A DNA stretch of 18,400 nucleotides from an uncultured Collinsella sp. (GTDB lineage: Bacteria; Actinomycetota; Coriobacteriia; Coriobacteriales; Coriobacteriaceae): NCBI GenBank assembly GCA_900542965.1, contig UQPY01000038.1, forward strand, positions 1-18,400. The letters are read 5' to 3'. The notes under the pieces were generated by a model that did no database searches, was not told the origin of the DNA, and worked only from the letters and a program-made list of their open reading frames with translations. Made by a program: the position numbers and the translations under genes. Of this stretch, positions 1 through 4,297 are shown in pieces (the stretch's first letter is position 1; every line of letters begins with the position of its first letter).

Positions 1-443
1 TTTTTTCCGTACTCGCCGCTGCCGAGGCAAAGGCTCACGGCAAAACGCCCGACACCGTCCTGTTCCACGAGGTGGGCGCCGTCGACTCCATCGTTGACAT
101 CTGCTCGGTCGCCATCTGCCTCGATGACCTGGGCATCGAGGATATCGTGGTCGAGTCGCTTTCCGAGGGCCACGGCACCATCCGCTGTGCCCACGGCCTT
201 ATGCCCATTCCCGTCCCCGCTGTCGTCAACCTGTGCCAGGCGGGCAATATCGCCCTCACGCCCGCACCGGTCGCTGGCGAGCTCGTGACGCCCACGGGCG
301 CCGCCATCGTCACCGCGCTGCGCACGTCCGACCAACTGCCCTCACGCTACCACATCGAAGCCGTCGGCTACGGCGCCGGCAAGCGCCCCTACGAGGGTTG
401 CTCCGGCACGCTCCGTTGTCTGCTCGTTCACGTGGATGCATAG
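1..443 (+). CDS. larC: LarC-type nickel-pincer cofactor biosynthesis protein, 3' part only
   Basis: The gene runs in from outside the window; the reading frame is open from base 3 and ends at TAG 441-443. Visible LarC hallmarks are FHEVGAVDSIVDI near the window start, PIPVPAVVNL, then GELVTPTGAAIVTAL and a final GYGAGKRP. LarC is the CTP-dependent cyclometallase that inserts nickel into the pyridinium pincer cofactor used by lactate racemase, which fits the larA gene about 2 kb away. Oddity: the protein stops about 20 residues after GYGAG, where full-length LarC proteins continue into a second domain (LarC2, the CTP-binding part). No LarC2 sequence follows, because a TetR gene begins 2 nt after the stop. 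Lactobacillus plantarum splits larC into larC1 and larC2 joined by a programmed frameshift; here only the larC1-like part is seen. Family call is firm; whether the protein is complete is open. Confidence 0.88.
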   Translation, partial: FSVLAAAEAKAHGKTPDTVLFHEVGAVDSIVDICSVAICLDDLGIEDIVVESLSEGHGTIRCAHGLMPIPVPAVVNLCQAGNIALTPAPVAGELVTPTGAAIVTALRTSDQLPSRYHIEAVGYGAGKRPYEGCSGTLRCLLVHVDA

Positions 444-445
444 CC

Positions 446-985
446 ATGGATGCCCGCAAAGAAAAAAGCCGCGCTGCCATCGTTGCGGCGTTCTCCGAGC
501 TGCTACGCGAAGAGGACTACGGCAAGATTACCGTCGGCGACATCATCGCGCGCGCTCACGTAGGCCGCGCGACATTCTACGGCCTCTTTAAGAGCAAAGA
601 CGACCTACTGTCCGAGCTCGTGAGCGACATCTGCGCCCACGCCCTCGACGACGATGGCACGCCGCTTGACGACCCACTCGTGCAGGTCGAACATATCCTC
701 AACAACCTCTGGGAGCGCCGTCAGGGCGTACGCGCCCTCGTAGCCGGCGCCGGCTCACGCGTCTTCGCCGACTGTCTCCGCAAGACCATCATGTCACGAG
801 CAGCCGAAACCGTCCCCACCAACCCCACAGGCCCAGCAGCCACCATGGACCGAAGCTTCCTACTACACCACATAGCCTCAAGCTTCGTAGGAACAGTCCA
901 ATGGTGGGCCTGGCACAACTTCGTAGCAAACAAAGAAGAAGTAGCCAAAGACTACCTATCAGCCATACAGCCCCTCTTCACCTAA
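446..985 (+). CDS. TetR/AcrR-family transcriptional regulator
   Basis: A 179-residue protein starting at ATG 446, 2 nt after the larC stop, so the two are almost certainly co-transcribed and probably translationally coupled. The N-terminal helix-turn-helix is typical of TetR: ITVGDIIARAHVGRATFYG at about residues 27-45, followed by LFKSKDDLL. The C-terminal half has WERRQGVRALVAG and a Trp-rich WWAWHNF segment, resembling the TetR_C_7 (DhaS-like) type. It is a one-component DNA-binding repressor of unknown ligand. Its place between larC and the divergent larA/channel unit suggests control of the lactate locus, but that is inference. Odd: from about base 800 to the stop the coding strand becomes rich in A and C and poor in G, with many A-ending codons (cta, gta, aca, gca), unlike the first half of the gene and its neighbours. 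Confidence 0.9.
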   Translation: MDARKEKSRAAIVAAFSELLREEDYGKITVGDIIARAHVGRATFYGLFKSKDDLLSELVSDICAHALDDDGTPLDDPLVQVEHILNNLWERRQGVRALVAGAGSRVFADCLRKTIMSRAAETVPTNPTGPAATMDRSFLLHHIASSFVGTVQWWAWHNFVANKEEVAKDYLSAIQPLFT

Positions 986-1000
986 GTAACCACTCCACCC

Positions 1001-1111
1001 CAAAGCGCAAACCCCATCTCAAAGCACCGGCCCACCCCAGGGCGCCATGCATTCCAAAGTGCCGCTCGCACCCAAAGCCCCGCCCAACCAAAAGCACAAC
1101 CCATCCCAAAG
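1001..1111. repeat. Degenerate CAAAG repeat, period about 17-19
   Basis: Downstream of the TetR gene CAAAG (once CAAAAG) recurs at 1001, 1020, 1055, 1073, 1089 and 1107, i.e. every 17-19 bases with one unit missing near 1037. Each is usually preceded by C-runs and followed by GC or GTGC. The flanking sequence up to about 1190 keeps the strongly A/C-rich, G-poor composition that begins inside the TetR gene. I see no gene here. It may be a worn tandem repeat or simply a by-product of the composition. Confidence 0.4.
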
Positions 1112-1212
1112 TGCTAGCAGCAGCCCAACGCCCCTACCAGCAACAAGCCCCTCCCACCCAAATTCAGATATATATGTAGTGTTGCTTGTCCCAACGCGAC
1201 TAAGATCCCGCA

Positions 1213-1337
1213 GCTGGCCGCATAGGGTAACTTCCCAGCGCATTCCGCAGGACGAAAGAACCCCCGCCGCACGAAGTGCGCAGCGGGGGTTCTTTCATGT
1301 CCGAGGACGCGCTGGGAAGTTACCCTATGCGGTCAGC
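1213..1337. repeat. Nested palindromic element (copy 1) between convergent genes
   Basis: Outer arms of 24 bp match perfectly (1218-1241 with 1309-1332) and extend with one mismatch to about 1213 and 1337. Inside is a 14-bp GC-rich stem, 1254-1267 with 1283-1296 (GAAAGAACCCCCGC and its complement), and the loop holds a third hairpin, CGCAC-GAA-GTGCG (1268-1280). The inner stem, flanked by A-rich and T-rich ends, looks like a bidirectional terminator and sits between the converging TetR and MIP genes. The linker sequences CCGCAGGACG (left) and CCGAGGACG (right) recur in the copies at 4029-4145 and 4148-4274. Confidence 0.85.
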
Positions 1338-1358
1338 GGACAACTATGTAGCCTTGGA

Positions 1359-2090
1359 CTAGAACATGCCCAAGAAACCATGCACAAACAGCGCAGCCAC
1401 GATAGCACCGACAAACGGAGCGATACCAGGAACAAGCAGGCCATACTTCCAGTTGTTGTCAGCCTTGTTCTTGATCGGCAGCACCTGATAAGCCATGCGA
1501 GGACCAAGGTCACGAGCCTGGTTCATGGCGAAGCCGGTGATGCCGCCCATGCCCATGCCAACAGCCCAAACAATCAGACCGACGCAGATGGCGAGCATCA
1601 AAACGTTCTCGCCGGCGCGGCTAGCGGCAGCAAGGATGGCGCTGATGAACACAAAGGTGCAGATGGCCTCGCAGAAGAAGTTGCGGGCATAGTTCGTGCC
1701 CTCGGTGGTGGGGTTGGTCGAGAAGATGTTGCGCTGGGCAATGGGGTCGACGACGCCCTCGGAAGCCTTGAACTCATCGGCATACATAAGCCAAGCGATT
1801 ACAGCGCCCACAAAGCCGCCGAGCATATCGGCAATCATGAAGGGGATGCAGCTGCTCCACGGCACCAGGCCTACGATGCACTGGGCAAGCACCATGGCGG
1901 GGTTCATGCACACGGCGCCGCCAAAGACAAACAGGCAGACCGAGATGCCAAAAGACCAGGTGGTGATGGCAAACATGTGACCGGAGCCCTGATACTTGGT
2001 GCCCTTGAGCACGGTATCGCAGTGTACGCCCACGCCAAAGATGATCATGAGGGCCGTTGCGCCGAATTCGCAGATGAGTTTGGTAAGCAT
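1359..2090 (-). CDS. MIP-family channel, probable lactate channel (LarD-like)
   Basis: A 243-residue membrane protein of the aquaporin/glycerol-facilitator superfamily. The first signature is CMNPAMVLAQ with NPA at residues 63-65. The second half-site reads AMNQARDLGPR, so the usual NPA is NQA at 190-192, while the following Arg193 of the selectivity filter is kept. Six hydrophobic segments surround the two half-helices. The start ATG at 2090 follows AAGATAAGG. It lies 49 nt after larA on the same strand, matching the larA-larD association in Lactobacillus plantarum, where the channel conducts lactic acid; the lactate role here is inferred from that context. The first motif context (GGAVCMNPAM) is also unlike the common SGAHxNPA, so it is a divergent member. 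Glycerol or other small neutral solutes remain possible. Confidence 0.82.
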   Translation of the reverse strand: MLTKLICEFGATALMIIFGVGVHCDTVLKGTKYQGSGHMFAITTWSFGISVCLFVFGGAVCMNPAMVLAQCIVGLVPWSSCIPFMIADMLGGFVGAVIAWLMYADEFKASEGVVDPIAQRNIFSTNPTTEGTNYARNFFCEAICTFVFISAILAAASRAGENVLMLAICVGLIVWAVGMGMGGITGFAMNQARDLGPRMAYQVLPIKNKADNNWKYGLLVPGIAPFVGAIVAALFVHGFLGMF

Positions 2091-2115
2091 AAAACCTTAT
2101 CTTTCTTGTCGGTTA

Positions 2116-2130
2116 TAAACGATTCGTTTA
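2116..2130. promoter_or_regulatory. 15-bp perfect palindrome between larA and the channel gene
   Basis: TAAACGATTCGTTTA has 7-bp arms around a single central base. It lies in the 49-nt gap between larA and the MIP gene, 26 nt before the channel start. It could be a protein-binding site or a short RNA hairpin affecting channel expression. It is too AT-rich and lacks a U-tract, so it is not a convincing terminator. Confidence 0.5.
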
Positions 2131-2139
2131 GGCCGCGTA

Positions 2140-3417
2140 CTAGTGCTGAGCGACGACAACGCCCAGGCCATCGGGAATGACGGCCACCTTGGCATCGGCA
2201 CCCTTCATCTCAAAGGCGAGCTTGAGCGCCTCATCGAGGGTGTTAACCGGCGTCATGTGCATATCCTTGATCATCTGGTGATCGCACAGGTCGGTGACCA
2301 TGATCACAGGGTGATGCGCCAGGATGCGGGCAAAGATCTGGCTCGTCCACTGGTCGGGCAGGGTCTCGTCCTTAGGACGGTCGATGCAGGCACGCTCAAA
2401 CTCCGCCGGATCGTTGTCGGCGATGTTGTGATAGAAGCCCTCGCCACCGTGACCGTCGGCACAGCCGGCGACGTCGATGATCACACCGCCCTCGGGAAGT
2501 GTGGCCTCAGCAGAGCACATGCCCTTCACGGCCTGGTAGATGTTCTGGTCGAGCGGGTAGCCGCCGTTGGTGGTGATGGCAATCTCGCACTCAACGGGCT
2601 CAACGCCGGCAAGGCTCTTGACGAACTCGCAGCCAGCCTCGTGCGCCTTGTGGATATCGCCGGCAAAGGAGCCGATGACCTCGTGCTTGCCGTTGAGCAC
2701 CACGTTGAGCACAAAGGCAAGGTGAGCCATCTCGGCAGCGGCAAACATGTCCTCGCTCACGTGGTTGTGGCACAGGTTGCCGGCACGCGAGTGGGAATCG
2801 TTCACAAACTGACCGTTGTGGTTGTACATGATGGTCTTGTAGCTGGCGATGCCAGGCAGGACGGACTTGCGGCTACCAGAGAAACCAGCAAAGAAGTGCG
2901 GCTCAATAAAGCCCTCGGCAAGCAGCAGATCGCAATCGGCGGCAATCTTGTTGATGATGCACTCGCCACCAGAAGGCAGGGTGCCGATCTTCTTCATCAT
3001 GCTGTCGTCAGTCGCGACGTGCATAACGATTTCCTCGTTGGCAACGATCTCCTCGCCGTACTTGTTGACGAGTTCCTCGTGCGTCGACGGACGGTGCATA
3101 CCCGTAGCAACCAAAATACGCACGCGAGCCTCGGGCGCAGCGGAATGGATGTGATGCAGCAGAATAGGCATCGTCACACGCGAGGGAACGGGACGCGTAT
3201 GATCGGAGCTAATGATGACGATATCCTTCTTACCAGCACAAAGCTCCTCGAGCGAAGGGGAGCCATAAGGATTGGCAAGCGACTCCTCTACCAGCTCTTC
3301 CTGCGATTTTGTAGTCTTAAACTCGTTTTGATGACCTTCCATCACACCCGCGAAGTTCTTATCCTCGAGCTCCAGATGCAACGTCTTGTGGTCAAACGGC
3401 AGTTCACATTCAAACAA
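2140..3417 (-). CDS. larA: Nickel-dependent lactate racemase
   Basis: A 425-residue protein that interconverts L- and D-lactate using a covalently bound nickel-pincer nucleotide (NPN), in the cytoplasm. With the TTG start at 3417 the residues fall on the numbering of the Lactobacillus plantarum enzyme: R75 and nearby SSDHTRPVPS, H108 in ATGMHRPSTHEE, H174 in IEPHFFAGFSG, K184 in GSRKSVLPG (the lysine that carries NPN), H200 (nickel ligand), and Q295 and K298 in NIYQAVKG. This supports the start, which has AGGAAGAGGG upstream; longer in-frame extensions to 3654 have no family similarity and run through a hairpin. The C-terminus IPDGLGVVVAQ also fits. It is first in a unit with the MIP channel. 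The enzyme needs LarB, LarC and LarE; only part of larC is in the window. Family assignment is very secure from the near-continuous motif match. Confidence 0.97.
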   Translation of the reverse strand: MFECELPFDHKTLHLELEDKNFAGVMEGHQNEFKTTKSQEELVEESLANPYGSPSLEELCAGKKDIVIISSDHTRPVPSRVTMPILLHHIHSAAPEARVRILVATGMHRPSTHEELVNKYGEEIVANEEIVMHVATDDSMMKKIGTLPSGGECIINKIAADCDLLLAEGFIEPHFFAGFSGSRKSVLPGIASYKTIMYNHNGQFVNDSHSRAGNLCHNHVSEDMFAAAEMAHLAFVLNVVLNGKHEVIGSFAGDIHKAHEAGCEFVKSLAGVEPVECEIAITTNGGYPLDQNIYQAVKGMCSAEATLPEGGVIIDVAGCADGHGGEGFYHNIADNDPAEFERACIDRPKDETLPDQWTSQIFARILAHHPVIMVTDLCDHQMIKDMHMTPVNTLDEALKLAFEMKGADAKVAVIPDGLGVVVAQH

Positions 3418-3426
3418 TGACGAGCG

Positions 3427-3436
3427 CCCTCTTCCT
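3427..3436 (-). promoter_or_regulatory. Ribosome-binding site deciding the larA TTG start
   Basis: On the - strand AGGAAGAGGG lies upstream of TTG 3417, with 9 nt between GAGGG and the start. No ATG or GTG occurs nearby in frame, and the TTG start reproduces the residue numbering of characterised LarA. Confidence 0.7.
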
Positions 3437-3537
3437 TTCAACTGACACACTAGATAAACCGTTGGAAGGATACGCCGCTCACCGAAAAACACCACCGTCC
3501 ACCGACTCATTAACACAACGTTCATATTTGACCCACA

Positions 3538-3574
3538 ACAAAACGGCCGCGATCCCAAACGGGACCGCGGCCGT
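3538..3574 (-). terminator. Terminator-like hairpin in the larA leader
   Basis: Arms 3543-3556 and 3561-3574 enclose a GTTT loop. On the - strand all 14 pairs form (one as G-U) and the stem is followed by TTTTGTTG. On the + strand one pair is an A-C mismatch and there is no U-tract, so the - strand is the functional one. It lies about 125 nt before the larA start and reads toward larA. It is either an attenuator in the larA leader or the end of a small upstream transcript. From here to the larA start (3437-3537) I see no clear promoter. Confidence 0.75.
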
Positions 3575-3586
3575 CTGCCAAAGACA

Positions 3587-3625
3587 CTATAGACAGGATG
3601 ACTTACGCAGCGCCGAGGCAAACAT
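3587..3625 (-). CDS. Possible 12-codon leader peptide upstream of the larA hairpin
   Basis: ATG at 3625 opens a 12-residue ORF, MFASALRKSSCL, ending at TAG 3587-3589, 12 nt before the terminator-like stem. A CTCGGGG stretch lies just upstream, with poor spacing for a ribosome site. The ORF lies partly inside a loop closed by CTTACGC (3602-3608) and GCGTAAG (3644-3650). The order leader ORF, hairpin, U-tract, structural gene resembles translational attenuation, but such short ORFs occur by chance and there is no obvious regulatory codon run. Confidence 0.2.
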   Translation of the reverse strand: MFASALRKSSCL

Positions 3626-3650
3626 CTACCCCGAGACGTACGCGCGTAAG

Positions 3651-3689
3651 CCATTTTGCATATATGCGTTAATTAATTGCATAAAATGG
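3651..3689. promoter_or_regulatory. AT-rich overlapping palindromes upstream of larA
   Basis: CCATTTT (3651-3657) and AAAATGG (3683-3689) form a dyad around two perfect small palindromes, GCATATATGC (3658-3667) and TTAATTAA (3669-3676). This is the most AT-rich stretch in the region and could hold the larA promoter and an operator; Lactobacillus larA is activated by the Crp/Fnr-type regulator LarR at a palindrome. I could not assign convincing -35 and -10 boxes. Confidence 0.4.
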
Positions 3690-3730
3690 CGCATGGATTT
3701 CTAGCTGCAACAGGGTAGTGCCCTCCGGAG

Positions 3731-3965
3731 CGTGCATTTTTGCGAGTATTCAGCATCACGAAATCAGATTATGGGGCCAAGAGTCTTTTAAAAGGCAGAA
3801 AGCCCTCACGACTCATCCCGTCAGGACGACGTACTGCGATAAGCCATCCATATTTGAACATCGTTAGCCTCCAATTGGCGCGCAGAGGCATCAACAAAGG
3901 CAGCGAAAATCGGCTATCGCCTTATACATCAATCTTTGGCTGCTGAAAACTCCGTTTTTTGCACG
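3731..3965. repeat. Block bounded by imperfect terminal inverted repeats (MITE-like)
   Basis: The left end (3731-3755) and the complement of the right end (3941-3965) both start CGTGCA and share GAGT, one variable base and TTCAGCA at the same offsets; the 7 bases between CGTGCA and GAGT differ. About 17 of 25 positions agree. The enclosed 235 bases contain no known gene, only a small ORF on the - strand. Size and ends suggest a non-autonomous mobile or repeated element. Target-site duplication is not evident. Confidence 0.45.
3769..3861 (-). CDS. Small ORF of 30 residues, unknown function
   Basis: ATG 3861 is preceded by GGAGG with 6-nt spacing, a good ribosome site, and the ORF ends TAA 3769-3771. 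The peptide begins MFKYGWLIAVRRPDGM and ends in a basic, Leu-rich stretch. An in-frame ATG at 3891 would give 40 residues and overlaps, as TGATG, the stop of another tiny frame. It lies inside the inverted-repeat block 3731-3965. I recognise no family; it may be a fragment of a broken gene rather than a functional peptide. Confidence 0.25.
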   Translation of the reverse strand: MFKYGWLIAVRRPDGMSREGFLPFKRLLAP

Positions 3966-4028
3966 TCGCCCCAAGCACCACCCTCAGCCAACGGCTAATC
4001 CGCCGAAGACCAGACATCGCAGGGCCCG

Positions 4029-4145
4029 CCATAGGTTTACTTTTAGGCAAACTCCGCAGGACGCAAGAAGCCCTCGCCGCACTCCACGCTATGCGCGAAG
4101 CGCACCATTCTTCTCCTCAGCTTTAATCCCAGAAGACCGAGGACG
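4029..4145. repeat. Decayed copy of the nested palindromic element
   Basis: The left part (4030-4070) follows the left side of the 1213-1337 element closely: CATAGG then T-rich ACTT, TCCGCAGGACG and AAGAAG, then CGCCGCAC. A central TGCGC-GAA-GCGCA mini-hairpin (4092-4104) is kept, and the right edge ends in CCGAGGACG (4137-4145), as in copy 1. The outer and middle stems no longer pair, so this looks like a worn copy. It directly abuts the intact element at 4148. Confidence 0.6.
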
Positions 4146-4147
4146 AA

Positions 4148-4274
4148 GGGACCCGATGGGTTTCCCTCTGAATGCATACCGCAGCACGAAGCCCCCTTAT
4201 CCGCAGCTCCGAAGGAGCAGGATAAGGGGGCTTCAAGTGCGAGGACGCATTCAGAGGGAAACCCATCGGGTCCC
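4148..4274. repeat. Nested palindromic element (copy 2) downstream of ppc
   Basis: Outer arms of 28 bp are perfectly complementary (4148-4175 with 4247-4274). The middle stem is a perfect 15 bp (GAAGCCCCCTTATCC, 4188-4202, with 4220-4234) and the loop holds GCTCC-GAA-GGAGC (4206-4218). Linkers CCGCAGCACGAA and GAGGACGC match those of the 1213-1337 element. It begins 23 nt after the ppc stop and could serve as its transcription end. Confidence 0.88.
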
Positions 4275-4297
4275 GGTGAGAGCCACAGGGCTATCGA

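Noticed and set aside
233..445. Longer TetR protein starting at ATG 233
   Set aside because: The extra 71 residues lie inside larC in another frame and read as Arg-rich shadow sequence; the TetR domain begins right at ATG 446.
1001..1111. CRISPR-like array in the CAAAG repeat region
   Set aside because: The shared unit is only five bases, spacing is 17-19 and irregular, and there are no cas genes; it is far from a CRISPR repeat-spacer pattern.
3418..3654. N-terminal extension of larA to an ATG at 3654
   Set aside because: The extra 79 residues are Cys/Arg-rich with no LarA similarity and run through a terminator-like hairpin; the TTG at 3417 gives the exact LarA residue numbering.
3740..3946. 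68-codon frame on the + strand within the inverted-repeat block
   Set aside because: It starts at a TTG inside one terminal repeat and stops inside the other, has no ribosome site, and the opposite strand has a better small-ORF candidate.
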